Shown here one piece after another: positions 8,703-17,949 of a stretch of DNA of 64,000 bases (the stretch's first letter is position 1; every line of letters starts with the position of its first letter). The position numbers and the translations under genes were made by a program. The notes under the pieces are model-generated. The model saw only the letters and a program-made list of their open reading frames with translations. It ran no database searches and had not been told where the DNA came from. This DNA comes from F22 sp963678855 (GTDB lineage Bacteria; Bacteroidota; Bacteroidia; Bacteroidales; Bacteroidaceae): assembly GCA_963678855.1 (NCBI GenBank), contig OY787448.1:1798001-1862000 (forward strand). The letters run 5' to 3'.

Positions 8703-11471
8703 TTACGATTGTCTTTGTTCTACATACTCTGTAGGCTTCATGTTATAGTATGCCTTGAAGCACTTGGAAAAATAGGCAGGAGAAGAGAATCCACATTCGT
8801 AGGCTGTTTCGTTGATATTATATTTTCCCGTAAGTAGCAATTCACAAGCTTTGTTTAAGCGATAATTACGGAGTAACTCTACTGGAGTATGTCCCGTAAT
8901 CTCCCTAATTTTGCGGTGAAGATGACCACGACTAAGTCTCATATCCGAACTCAATCTCTCAATATTATATTCGGCATCTTTATAGACTGTTTCTAGCCGT
9001 GCTAAGAATTCAGTCAAGAATGGATTTTGTGCTTCCTCTGATTGCGCATCAGTTAAGGCATGCATATCTCCAGCTTGTATCTTGGCTTCTATTTTCTGAC
9101 GGAAACGGGTGCGCTCTTCTAGCAGACGGATAATTTTTACCTTGAGATAGTTGATGTGAAATGGTTTGCGTACAAAACCTTCGGCACCACCCGCAACACC
9201 ATAAATTTGTTGGCGTACATCGGATAGGGCTGTAAGCAAAATCACAGGGATATCACTCGTGTTGATATCTTCCTTAATCTGTTGGCATAACTCATATCCG
9301 TTGAGCCTAGGCATCATCACATCACTAAGTACTAGGGAGATGTTATTGCTATTCTGGATGATATTTAAAGCCTCTAGTCCGTCCGATGCCGTGATGGTAC
9401 GGAAATTTGCTGATAGTTCACTATCTAGATATTGAAGCATATCTTCGTCATCATCCACGATAAGTAGGGAGTGCTGGTATTCTTTAGAAAGCAGCCTCTG
9501 TTCCATGTCGTCATTGAGTACAGTTTCTACATAGCTGCGAGTGGACAAGTCGATCTCATGAACATGCTCTCCTTGTATCTGTGCTTTATCTCTGTGGAAA
9601 CGTAAGGTCATTGTTGTGCCTTCATGGAGTCTACTGTCTACACTGATTTCCCCATTGTGCATCTCCATATATTCTTTGGCTAGATGCAGGCCAATTCCAG
9701 TACTATTTGAGCTAGATGCAGCTTTACTATAGAAGCGATCAAATAGATTGGCTTGATCATCCTCTGAGATGCCACAACCAGTGTCGGCTACACGTATGGT
9801 TACATACTGTTTGTCTTGTGCTATATGTATAGATACCTGCCCGCCTTCATCTGTAAACTTCATGGCGTTGGACAGCAGATTGACCAATACTTTTTCTATC
9901 ATATCGCGGTCTATCCACACAGTGGCAGCGCTTACGTCGTGGTGAATGTCTAGTTCTATATGGCGCAGCTGAGCCATGCGTACAAAATAGCTTCTGACTT
10001 CACTTATAAACTCTATGATATTTGTCTCTTCTATATTGATTTCTTGCTTGTTGTTTTCTATACGACGGAAGTCAAGCAGCTGGTTGATAACTTTCATCAA
10101 ACGACCTGCGTTCTTGTGCATCATTTTTAAATCTTCTAGTGCGCTTGGACGTTTTTCATCTTTGATAAGACGGTCTAGTGGACCTATGATAAGACTTAAA
10201 GGAGTACGTACTTCGTGTGAGACATTCGTAAAGAACTGCAGCTTCTGTGCAGTCACTTGTTCAATCTCTGCATTGAGGGCGATTAGCTTCTTATTTTGTT
10301 GCTCTTCCCGTTTATTTTGTTGTTTTAGGGCCGTGTTGTACTTATTTATCTTGCGGTTGATAATAAACACATAGACAAACAATGAGGCTATAACAATGAA
10401 GAGAATAGCAATTGTCCACGCTGCATTCTGAAGGAAGGTAAAATCTTCTTTCAGAGCTTGACTTTTTACGAGTTGATTGTGTATTCTATGTTGATAACGT
10501 GTCATTTGTTGTGCCTGCGACAGCAACCCGGTTGCCATACGGGCGTCTACTACACTCGATGGCAATTCAATTTTCTTATCAACTCCCTCTCCCCGAAGAA
10601 TAGCCAATGTCGCTTGGGCTATCTCATTGGCTCCCGTTGGATACTGGAAAGAGATATCAATAGCTCCCATAGCCACAGCATCAAGACCTGCACCAGGAGT
10701 AGCATCTACCCCGACTATAGTTGGCCGTTTTGCATCAGCGTCATGGATTTTATCTAGCTTTTCGCGTACAGCAATAGCCATCATGTCGTTTTGGCTATAG
10801 ACCACATCGACATCTTCTAAACGTGCCAACTTTTCAATATTCTTTTGGGCCACTTCGTATATCCAGTCACCATCCATTTGGCGGTAGTGGATGTCTTTGC
10901 GTGCGTCAATAGCCTCTATAAATCCTTTGTGACGTTCTTGAGCGGGAGAAGAACTGCGCAATCCCCATACTTCTAGAATGTTGGCATTTTCTGGAGCTAT
11001 ATCTACAATATATTTCCCAGCTTCTTGTCCAATGGCATAGTTGTCTGCACCAATAAAAGTGGTGTATTGGTCTGAGTTAATTTTACGGTCAGTGATAATG
11101 GTTGGAATGCCCTGTTGATAAGCTTTTTCAGCGATGGCTGTTAATGGCTCAGCTTCCAAAGGGGAAATGATAAGCACATCGACATCAGCATCTATCAACT
11201 CTTGAATTTGTTTGTTTTGTAGTGCTGCGTTATTTTCAGCGGCTTTAACTATAAGTTGTATGCTATCGTGTGGTGTGAACTCTACCTGAAGTTCTATAAG
11301 CATTGTTTGACGCCAAGCATCATCCAGTGAACATTGGGATAGTCCTACTGTATATATTTTTTTGCGGGGTGCAGAGGTACATCCAGCTAGGCAGCATATT
11401 AAGGTTATTGCTGCTAGTTGCACAAACAGACGCATGGCTTTTGAAAAGGCCGATTTAAGAGGTGTGCTCAT
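8703..11471 (-). CDS. Hybrid two-component system regulator with fructose-type periplasmic binding domain
   Basis: A 922-residue fusion of sensor and transcription factor. Order: signal/lipobox region (CCLAGC), a type 1 periplasmic-binding-protein domain (about residues 30-315), one membrane span (about 351-372), a coiled linker, histidine kinase with H-box His419 in NVSHEVRTPL, ATPase domain (ADTGCGIS), receiver domain with phospho-acceptor Asp717 in LSDVMMP, and a C-terminal AraC-type helix-turn-helix. The architecture matches the B. thetaiotaomicron fructan regulator BT1754, which binds fructose. The start at 11471 is chosen because a good promoter lies at 11497-11528; earlier in-frame starts would be at or upstream of it. 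It lies between the two units it probably controls. Confidence 0.92.
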   Translation of the reverse strand: MSTPLKSAFSKAMRLFVQLAAITLICCLAGCTSAPRKKIYTVGLSQCSLDDAWRQTMLIELQVEFTPHDSIQLIVKAAENNAALQNKQIQELIDADVDVLIISPLEAEPLTAIAEKAYQQGIPTIITDRKINSDQYTTFIGADNYAIGQEAGKYIVDIAPENANILEVWGLRSSSPAQERHKGFIEAIDARKDIHYRQMDGDWIYEVAQKNIEKLARLEDVDVVYSQNDMMAIAVREKLDKIHDADAKRPTIVGVDATPGAGLDAVAMGAIDISFQYPTGANEIAQATLAILRGEGVDKKIELPSSVVDARMATGLLSQAQQMTRYQHRIHNQLVKSQALKEDFTFLQNAAWTIAILFIVIASLFVYVFIINRKINKYNTALKQQNKREEQQNKKLIALNAEIEQVTAQKLQFFTNVSHEVRTPLSLIIGPLDRLIKDEKRPSALEDLKMMHKNAGRLMKVINQLLDFRRIENNKQEINIEETNIIEFISEVRSYFVRMAQLRHIELDIHHDVSAATVWIDRDMIEKVLVNLLSNAMKFTDEGGQVSIHIAQDKQYVTIRVADTGCGISEDDQANLFDRFYSKAASSSNSTGIGLHLAKEYMEMHNGEISVDSRLHEGTTMTLRFHRDKAQIQGEHVHEIDLSTRSYVETVLNDDMEQRLLSKEYQHSLLIVDDDEDMLQYLDSELSANFRTITASDGLEALNIIQNSNNISLVLSDVMMPRLNGYELCQQIKEDINTSDIPVILLTALSDVRQQIYGVAGGAEGFVRKPFHINYLKVKIIRLLEERTRFRQKIEAKIQAGDMHALTDAQSEEAQNPFLTEFLARLETVYKDAEYNIERLSSDMRLSRGHLHRKIREITGHTPVELLRNYRLNKACELLLTGKYNINETAYECGFSSPAYFSKCFKAYYNMKPTEYVEQRQS

Positions 11472-11496
11472 AGGTGACAAAGGCTTTTTTAATGGA

Positions 11497-11528
11497 CAAA
11501 TATACATATAATCTGTTGATAAAACAAA
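11497..11528 (-). promoter_or_regulatory. Promoter of the hybrid two-component regulator
   Basis: On the - strand, TTTG (11525-11528), a 20-bp spacer and TATATTTG (11497-11504) match the Bacteroidetes sigma consensus. The expected start of transcription is about 20 nt upstream of the ATG at 11471, giving a short leader and fixing the gene start. Confidence 0.75.
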
Positions 11529-11654
11529 TAGATAGAAGCAAGCCAAAAGGTGGACATTATATTTCGTTGAAAGCGAGCTTAATATCTTGTTGTTTGAATA
11601 GCAGAAAAAGTGTAAATGTGGTGCAGTATTGGGGATATCCTGTTTTTTATACAG

Positions 11655-11716
11655 ACATATGTCTCATTCTTCTACCTGTGTGAGATTTGTTATAGCATTT
11701 ACGAGATTTGTTATAG
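11655..11716 (+). promoter_or_regulatory. Candidate regulator-binding elements upstream of susC
   Basis: ACATATGTC at 11655-11663 matches the core of the repeats before the GH32 operon. A second pair of direct repeats, GAGATTTGTTATAG, lies at 11682-11695 and 11703-11716, 21 bp apart. The region from 11529 to 11911 holds no credible gene. Operator function is inferred from repetition, spacing and the neighbouring AraC-type regulator. Confidence 0.4.
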
Positions 11717-11760
11717 TCACTATCCTTTCTCATCAGTACATTTGCTGCACTATGAAATGT

Positions 11761-11768
11761 TATATTTG
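11761..11768 (+). promoter_or_regulatory. Candidate -7 box of susCD
   Basis: TATATTTG matches TAnnTTTG. The nearest upstream TTTG (11741-11744) is only 16 bp away, so the -33 element is doubtful and activation by the hybrid regulator is likely. It implies a leader of about 135 nt before susC. Confidence 0.4.
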
Positions 11769-11911
11769 ATTGAGAAGTGTATCTTGTTAATTAGAGTAGT
11801 TGTTACTGCTTTTTATCTATTCCTCTGTAAAATATCTTGCATAAAGGAATAGCAATCAATTCTAATAGAAATTTATTTGTTAACTTTATATTAACTTTAA
11901 AATAAAAAAGT

Positions 11912-14900
11912 ATGGTGAAAAACATTAGTTTTAGGCTTTGCACATTGATTATGTTCCTCTTTGTGGGAATTCCTTCATTTGCTCAGCAAATTAAAATCAA
12001 CGGTCTTGTTGTTGAAAAATCAAGTGGTGAGCCTATTATCGGTGCTTCTATCCTAGAAGAAGGCTCAAAGAGTAATGGAACAATTACTGATATTGACGGT
12101 AATTTTACTTTGTCTGTAACTTCTGGAGCTGTGTTAAGGATATCTTATATAGGGTATAAGACTGTTACTGTAAAGGCTCAATCTACATTACATGTAAAAT
12201 TAGTACAGGATTCCAAAATGATTGAAGAAGTAGTTGTAACTGGTTATATGTCTGAGAAGAAAGCTAGTTTGACTGGGTCTGTTGCTGTTGTGAAAATGAA
12301 GGAGGTAACAGATACTCCTACTGGAAATGTATTATCAAGTCTGCAAGGGCGCGTAGCAGGTATGAATATTACAACAGATGGTACTCCAGGAGGAGGTAAT
12401 ACTTCTACGTTGGTTCGTGGAAAGTCTTCTTTTCGTGATAATGCCAATTCTCCATTGTATGTGATTGATGGTGTGATGACTCGTGATAATATTTCATCCA
12501 TACTCTCTTCTAATGATGTAGAATCTATTCAGGTACTGAAAGACGCAGCTTCTGCTTCTATTTATGGTGCACAGGCAGCCAATGGTGTCGTCATTATTAC
12601 TACTAAACGCGCAAAAAAAGGTGAAACACGTGTGGACTTTGATATGTCGTTGACTTTGCAAAACTATCAGTGTGGGTTCAATATGCTGAATGCCGATGAG
12701 TGGGGACAAGTTTATTGGGCAGCTTATAAGTATGCCAATAATGGTGCCACACCAAGTAGTGAAATCTATGGTAATGGTGCCACCCCGAAACTCCAAGATT
12801 ACATTGGGTTGAATGGGGCTAAAGTGAATGCAGTTGATACAAATTGGCGTGATGTTATCTATCATACAGCTTTGATGCAGAACTACAGTGCCACTCTTTC
12901 ACATGGTTCTGATAATGGTGCATTTTCGTTGGCTTTGAACTACCTAGACCATGATGGTTTGGTAAAGAATACAAATTTTCAACGTGTCAATACCCGCATA
13001 AGCTCAAATTATCATTATCTTGATAATCGTTTACGTATTGGTGAAAACGTAGCTATCAATCGATGGAAACAAACTCTTAGTCCTGATGGTGTAGATGAAA
13101 ATGCTATTAAGCAGCATCCTGCCAAAACAGTTTATGATGAAGATGGTGGTTATAATGATGCTATCAATGATGTTTTAGGTGATGCTCCCAATATGGCTCG
13201 TCTTCTTGAAAACGAAAAAAAGAACAAACATGACTATTGGCGTGTTTTTGGTAATATGTATCTTGAATTTGAACCAATTAAGTCACTTGTATTGCGTACG
13301 AATCTCGGTGTGAATTATTATGATGAAACCAATAAGGTCTTTGAACCAGCTTGGGCACGCGATCAAGTAAATAAATTGACTCAATCATCCAATAAAAAAT
13401 TTGATTGGGTATGGACGAATACTATTACTTATAGTAAGACACTTGGAAAGAATAACCTTACTGCTCTTTTAGGAACTGAAGCTAAAAAAAATCATAGAGA
13501 ATCCATGTTTGGTTATGGTACGGGATTGGCTGTTGAAGATGATGATTATATCTACCTTGATGCTGTGACTGCTGGTAAAAATGTAGGTGCTGGTGCTTCT
13601 AATTATGGTATGATCTCTTATTTCGGTAAGGTAAACTACGACTATGAAGGACGCTATCTCGCTTCTGTTACGCTACGTCGCGATGCCTCTTCGCGTTTGG
13701 CAAAGGGGAATAATGTTGATTATTTTCCATCTGTTTCAATGGGTTGGCGTATATCGAGTGAAAAATTTATGGAATCGACAAGAAACTGGTTGACAGACTT
13801 GAAATTACGTGCTTCTTGGGGGATTAATGGTAATGATATTATTGATGATGAAGCTCCTTATACAAAGTATTTGATTAGTTTGAAAGATGCAAGTTACAAT
13901 ATGAATGGAGACGGAACGACTCTTGCCCCAGGTGGATATAAGGTGCGCTCTACAAATCCAGATTTGAAGTGGGAGCGTACAAGACAGTTCAACATTGGTG
14001 TTGATGCCGCTTTCTTAGATGGTCGTCTAAGTACTTCTCTTGATTATTTTGACAAGAGAACAAGTGACATGTTGGTTGAGAAACCTTATATTGCTATTAT
14101 CGGTGAAGGAGGAAACTGTTGGTATAACGGTGGTACGATGAGCAATAAGGGTTTTGAAATGGCTGTGAACTGGAATGATATAATTCAGGACTTTAAGTAT
14201 AACGTTGGATTTAATCTTTCATATTATAAGAATGAAGTTACGGATCTGACAGAAGAAATTTACTATACTTATGGTGGAGGTAATGGTGTTGATAAAACGT
14301 TAGTTGGTCAGCCTTTTGGTTCATGGATGGGCTTTAAGACAAATGGCGTATTCCATACTCAGCAGGAGGTGGATGATTATAAATCTAAATATGATGTGCA
14401 GTTTGGTGCTCCTGCTGTGGGACGTATTAAGTATGTCGATGCAAATAAGGATGGTAAAATTGATACGAACGACCGTGTATGGTTAGGATCTGACAATCCT
14501 AAAGTGATTGCAGGCTTGAATATTGGTGGATCTTGGAAAAACTTTGATTTCAGTCTGTTTTTCAACGGAATGATTCGTGATGCTTATAATAATTCTAAAT
14601 ACTATACGGATCTGTTTCAGTGTTGGTCGGGAAATCATTCTACTCGTCTACTTGGTGCAATGCATGCTTATGAGAATTTTGAAAAAACAGGCGTTTACAA
14701 TAGTAATGTACCTGCTCTTACTACCCTCAACAGCAACAATGAACACGAAGTCTCTGAGTTTTATATTGAAGATGGTTCATATATTAAATTGAAGAGTCTC
14801 ACGTTAGGTTACACCTTGCCTACAACGCTTCTTAATAAAATGAAGTTGCGTCATGCACGCGTTTATTTGCAGGCTCAGAATTTACTTACACTCACAGATT

Positions 14901-14983
14901 ATACGGGTGCTGATCCAGAAGGATTAGGATATACTTATCCTCTACCTCGTACGTTTTCTGTGGGATTATCTTTTGGTTTCTAA
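11912..14983 (+). CDS. SusC-like TonB-dependent outer membrane transporter
   Basis: A 1023-residue SusC/RagA-type protein. A signal peptide ends near SFAQQ. It is followed by the carboxypeptidase-regulatory-like domain (INGLVVEKSSGEPIIGASI), a TonB-box-like IEEVVVTGY segment, the plug domain (APLYVIDG-type segment SPLYVIDGV and DAASASIYG) and a 22-strand barrel ending in an aromatic residue (SFGF). With SusD it should form the pedal-bin complex that imports oligosaccharides using TonB energy. Fructo-oligosaccharides are the likely cargo, inferred from the GH32 and the regulator. Base composition looks more AT-rich than in the neighbouring housekeeping genes. Confidence 0.93.
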   Translation: MVKNISFRLCTLIMFLFVGIPSFAQQIKINGLVVEKSSGEPIIGASILEEGSKSNGTITDIDGNFTLSVTSGAVLRISYIGYKTVTVKAQSTLHVKLVQDSKMIEEVVVTGYMSEKKASLTGSVAVVKMKEVTDTPTGNVLSSLQGRVAGMNITTDGTPGGGNTSTLVRGKSSFRDNANSPLYVIDGVMTRDNISSILSSNDVESIQVLKDAASASIYGAQAANGVVIITTKRAKKGETRVDFDMSLTLQNYQCGFNMLNADEWGQVYWAAYKYANNGATPSSEIYGNGATPKLQDYIGLNGAKVNAVDTNWRDVIYHTALMQNYSATLSHGSDNGAFSLALNYLDHDGLVKNTNFQRVNTRISSNYHYLDNRLRIGENVAINRWKQTLSPDGVDENAIKQHPAKTVYDEDGGYNDAINDVLGDAPNMARLLENEKKNKHDYWRVFGNMYLEFEPIKSLVLRTNLGVNYYDETNKVFEPAWARDQVNKLTQSSNKKFDWVWTNTITYSKTLGKNNLTALLGTEAKKNHRESMFGYGTGLAVEDDDYIYLDAVTAGKNVGAGASNYGMISYFGKVNYDYEGRYLASVTLRRDASSRLAKGNNVDYFPSVSMGWRISSEKFMESTRNWLTDLKLRASWGINGNDIIDDEAPYTKYLISLKDASYNMNGDGTTLAPGGYKVRSTNPDLKWERTRQFNIGVDAAFLDGRLSTSLDYFDKRTSDMLVEKPYIAIIGEGGNCWYNGGTMSNKGFEMAVNWNDIIQDFKYNVGFNLSYYKNEVTDLTEEIYYTYGGGNGVDKTLVGQPFGSWMGFKTNGVFHTQQEVDDYKSKYDVQFGAPAVGRIKYVDANKDGKIDTNDRVWLGSDNPKVIAGLNIGGSWKNFDFSLFFNGMIRDAYNNSKYYTDLFQCWSGNHSTRLLGAMHAYENFEKTGVYNSNVPALTTLNSNNEHEVSEFYIEDGSYIKLKSLTLGYTLPTTLLNKMKLRHARVYLQAQNLLTLTDYTGADPEGLGYTYPLPRTFSVGLSFGF

Positions 14984-15002
14984 ACTTTAAAACAATACTA
15001 TT

Positions 15003-16787
15003 ATGAAATTGAAATATTTATATATACTTGGTGCTATAGCATTGATGAATGTAGGCTGTAGTGAAGACAGTTTTTTGGAATTGAAACCCCAAGGCAGTTT
15101 GAATGACGATATCATGAATTCAACAAAAGGTGTTGACTTGCTTGTGAATGCTGCATATGCCGCTTTGGGTGGCCCCGAAGGACAAAGTTGGAGTGTATGG
15201 TGCCATCCTACTTCTAATTGGACTTATGGTGCGGTACGTTCGGATAACGCCTATAAAGGCGGAGGTGGTGTTGGTGACCTAAATGAAGTACATCGTATGG
15301 AAACATTTGATGTGGATGCTACAAACGGCTTTTTGGATACTAAATGGTATCATTTATATTGTAGTGTGCAACGTTGTAATTCTGCTCTACGTGTACTGAA
15401 CAGTGCCACAGATGATCAAGTAAACAATCGCGTGTCCCGTATTGCTGAGATGAAGGTGCTTCGTGCTCATTATTATTTTGAACTTAGCCGCCTTTTCAAT
15501 AAAGTACCTTATTTTGATGAGAATGTAGATATTGCTCAATATCCAGAAATTTCTAACAATGAATTTACTCGCGATGAAATTTTGGGTAAGTTAGCTAAAG
15601 AAATGCTTGATGCTGCTGAGCAACTTCCTGTTTCACAACCAGAAGTAGGTCGTATTCATAAGTATATTGCTTTGGCATACGCAGCTAAGATAAAATTATA
15701 TCAAGCTTATGAGCAAGATGAAACGACTCATGCTGTAATCTCTATTAATAAAGATTTGTTGAGGGAAGTTGTTGCTCTTTGTGATCAGGTTATTGCTACC
15801 CATCGCTATGGATTGCTTAAAGATTTTCAGGGTCTAGATCTCGTTGCAAATGAAAATGGGGAAGAATCAATTTTTGCTATCCAGTATTCTATGAATGATG
15901 GAACTGCAAATGCTGGTCGTATCAATTGGAGTAATTTGTTGAATTCTCCAGGTGGGGGGAGCCCTTATGGTGGTGATGGTTTCTTTTTACCTAGTCAAGA
16001 TTTGATCAATGCTTATCAAACAGATGCTAATGGGTTACCTGATTTTAACTATCAATCAAAATCAGATTATAGTTCGGTTGTGTTGAACAATGGTATTTAT
16101 ACTTTGGAAAATACGACTCCAAACGTTGATCCTCGTCTTGATTTTGTTGTTGGACGTCCTAATATTACATGGAAAACTTATCCTGATAAACCGTGTGGAG
16201 GATGGGTACGTGATAAAGAAACCTATGGTTATAATTGTGTGAAACGATTTTGGGTATCTCCAGAAAGTAGTGACATGTTTAATGGTTGGCCTTGGGGGGC
16301 ATCACAACTGAATTGGCAAGTTATACGCTATGCAGATATTCTTCTTTGGAAGGCTGAAGCTCTTATAGAACTCAATGAGGGTAATGGTCTTGAAACTGCT
16401 CGTGAATTAATTAATCAAATCCGTGATCGAGCTAGAAAAAGTACTTATGTTAGAGACTTCAATGATAATTCTCATAATGCAGCTAATTATCTCATCAACC
16501 TTTATCCTACTGATGGGTGGACTCAAGATTATGCTCGTCAGGCTCTTAGAAAGGAAACTCGTCTTGAAACAGCATTAGAAGGGGAACGTTTCTTTGATTT
16601 GGTGCGTTGGGGAATAGCGCAAACAACAATGAATAAGTATATTACGGATGAAATGGATAACCGCATTTACTATGCTAATGCACATTTCACAGGTGGGAAA
16701 GATGAATATTATCCTGTTCCGAACAATCAGTATGGATTTTCAAAGGGTAAGTATGTACAAAATCCAGGGTATGTCCCATTTAAGTAA
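15003..16787 (+). CDS. SusD-like surface glycan-binding lipoprotein
   Basis: A 594-residue SusD/RagB protein. The N-terminus has a lipoprotein signal with lipobox MNVGC, then SEDSFLELKPQGS, typical of mature SusD proteins. Helical TPR-like repeats and the C-terminal segment with RKETRLETALEGERFFDLVRWG are the standard family landmarks. It starts 19 bp after susC and forms the lid of the importer at the cell surface. The usual genes for a surface glycan-binding protein and a surface endo-acting GH32 do not follow; a terminator and an IS remnant come next. Confidence 0.93.
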   Translation: MKLKYLYILGAIALMNVGCSEDSFLELKPQGSLNDDIMNSTKGVDLLVNAAYAALGGPEGQSWSVWCHPTSNWTYGAVRSDNAYKGGGGVGDLNEVHRMETFDVDATNGFLDTKWYHLYCSVQRCNSALRVLNSATDDQVNNRVSRIAEMKVLRAHYYFELSRLFNKVPYFDENVDIAQYPEISNNEFTRDEILGKLAKEMLDAAEQLPVSQPEVGRIHKYIALAYAAKIKLYQAYEQDETTHAVISINKDLLREVVALCDQVIATHRYGLLKDFQGLDLVANENGEESIFAIQYSMNDGTANAGRINWSNLLNSPGGGSPYGGDGFFLPSQDLINAYQTDANGLPDFNYQSKSDYSSVVLNNGIYTLENTTPNVDPRLDFVVGRPNITWKTYPDKPCGGWVRDKETYGYNCVKRFWVSPESSDMFNGWPWGASQLNWQVIRYADILLWKAEALIELNEGNGLETARELINQIRDRARKSTYVRDFNDNSHNAANYLINLYPTDGWTQDYARQALRKETRLETALEGERFFDLVRWGIAQTTMNKYITDEMDNRIYYANAHFTGGKDEYYPVPNNQYGFSKGKYVQNPGYVPFK

Positions 16788-16882
16788 TTTTGTTTAGAAA
16801 CAAGATGACTAGTCTTGAATATGCGTTACAGTTATTTACTTAGTACATCTTCACACTGGTCTGTACTTTAACCAGACATTTT

Positions 16883-16922
16883 ATCAGGTCATAGGATTAT
16901 CAAGTCTTATGACCTGATTTTA
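16883..16922 (+). terminator. Terminator downstream of susD
   Basis: ATCAGGTCATA pairs with TATGACCTGAT around a loop and is followed by a T-rich tail. It ends the susCD unit about 95 bp after the susD stop. Confidence 0.75.
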
Positions 16923-16986
16923 TTATTAGTACAATCTCTATTTCATCGCAAGATATAGGAAATCCATTTAATCAACAAACTCTACA

Positions 16987-17235
16987 CTATGCTTTTAGAT
17001 AGCGTTGAGTAGGTGTTTTTCTCATACCGATACCAGTTTTGTTATAATGGTCAAAGGTACTAAATTTTGACAACCAACGACGCAAAGTTGTTTCAGATTG
17101 TATGTCATATTTACGACATGCAGCACAAAAACCAATTTCACCACGTTCTATTTCACCTACTACGGCTAATTTTAAAGACATTGGATAGTCTTTCGTTGTA
17201 CGGCGTACGTACTTTTTTGAGCTTGAATCTAACAT
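16987..17235 (-). pseudogene. IS3-family orfA remnant (truncated transposase)
   Basis: An 82-residue frame whose first 55 residues resemble the helix-turn-helix of IS3/IS911 OrfA: KYVRRTTKDYPMSLKLAVV, then a short helix with CAACRKYDI and TLRRWLSKF. OrfA is normally longer and is followed by an OrfB integrase; here the frame ends early in a sequence unlike the family, and no OrfB or clear terminal inverted repeats are present. It is best read as a decayed insertion sequence at the edge of the fructan locus. A stand-alone small DNA-binding protein is a less likely alternative. Confidence 0.6.
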
Positions 17236-17287
17236 AATTGAAACATATTGTGTAACGCTATGTTAGGACGGGACAAGATGAAAGAGG

Positions 17288-17324
17288 AAGAGGCTGTGCC
17301 AAATGACTTTTGACACAGCCTCTT
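17288..17324 (-). terminator. Terminator of the que-folE operon
   Basis: A long hairpin (AAGAGGCTGTG with a one-base mismatch, then CAAA, paired with the mirror arm) lies about 30 bp after the folE stop on the - strand and is followed by a pyrimidine-rich stretch. A similar GGCTGT/ACAGCC hairpin appears at 43091-43131. Confidence 0.65.
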
Positions 17325-17355
17325 GCTATATCTTCAGGAAGAATATCTATACCTG

Positions 17356-17949
17356 CTACTTATTACTACGGTCAATCATATCGTAGAATTCGTCGCGCAC
17401 ACTCTTATCTGTACCAAAGACCCCACGTAGGTGAGTTGTAGTCATCTTGCCTTGTTTTTTCACCCCGCGCATCTCTTTACATAGATGTTCCGCTTTTAGG
17501 CAGATAGCCATACCATAAGGTGGATACTCTGTGCCTAGTGCTGCCTCGATCTCTTTGATGATATCGTGGCCTAAGCGTTCTTGAATCTGCATACGTGCAG
17601 CACAATAGTCCACCATACGAGCAATCTTAGAAAGGCCCAATATTTTACCTTTAGGGTGAGGAGTATAGGCAAACCAATACTCGCCGAAGAAAGGCATGTT
17701 GTGGTGTTCACACATCGAATAGAATGAACCACTGTCTAAGACCATTGTATCGTAAGTGATGCCATCTTGACCATTATCAAAAGTAGTCAATACTGGCTTC
17801 TTATCTTCGTTGTATCCGCGGTAAATCTCTTTCCACATCTTTACGATGCGGTGAGGAGTATCTACAAGACCTGCACGATTTGGATCTTCACCAATATATT
17901 CGAGTAGGTCGCGTACGCACGCTTCTGCTTCTTCTTGATTCTTAATCAT
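17356..17949 (-). CDS. folE: GTP cyclohydrolase I
   Basis: A 197-residue GTP cyclohydrolase I converting GTP to 7,8-dihydroneopterin triphosphate, the shared first step of folate and queuosine synthesis. Zinc and active-site motifs are visible: SMCEHHNMPF, the SKIARMVDYCAARMQIQERL helix in parts, and AEHLCKEMRG with the second zinc Cys. The start at 17949 is preferred because its ATG overlaps the queE stop as ATGA, giving MIKNQEEAEA. Its position as last gene of the que operon suggests that this copy feeds preQ1 synthesis, though it could also serve folate. Confidence 0.93.
   Translation of the reverse strand: MIKNQEEAEACVRDLLEYIGEDPNRAGLVDTPHRIVKMWKEIYRGYNEDKKPVLTTFDNGQDGITYDTMVLDSGSFYSMCEHHNMPFFGEYWFAYTPHPKGKILGLSKIARMVDYCAARMQIQERLGHDIIKEIEAALGTEYPPYGMAICLKAEHLCKEMRGVKKQGKMTTTHLRGVFGTDKSVRDEFYDMIDRSNK

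Noticed and set aside
10015..10757. Open + strand frames opposite the hybrid two-component regulator
   Set aside because: Shadows of a well-supported gene on the other strand.
11474..11852. Short + strand frames between the regulator and susC
   Set aside because: Low-complexity, hydrophobic and AT-driven; the region is better explained by promoters and repeats.
16987..17235. Functional stand-alone small DNA-binding protein
   Set aside because: Similarity to IS3 OrfA, early end and lack of OrfB fit a decayed insertion sequence better.
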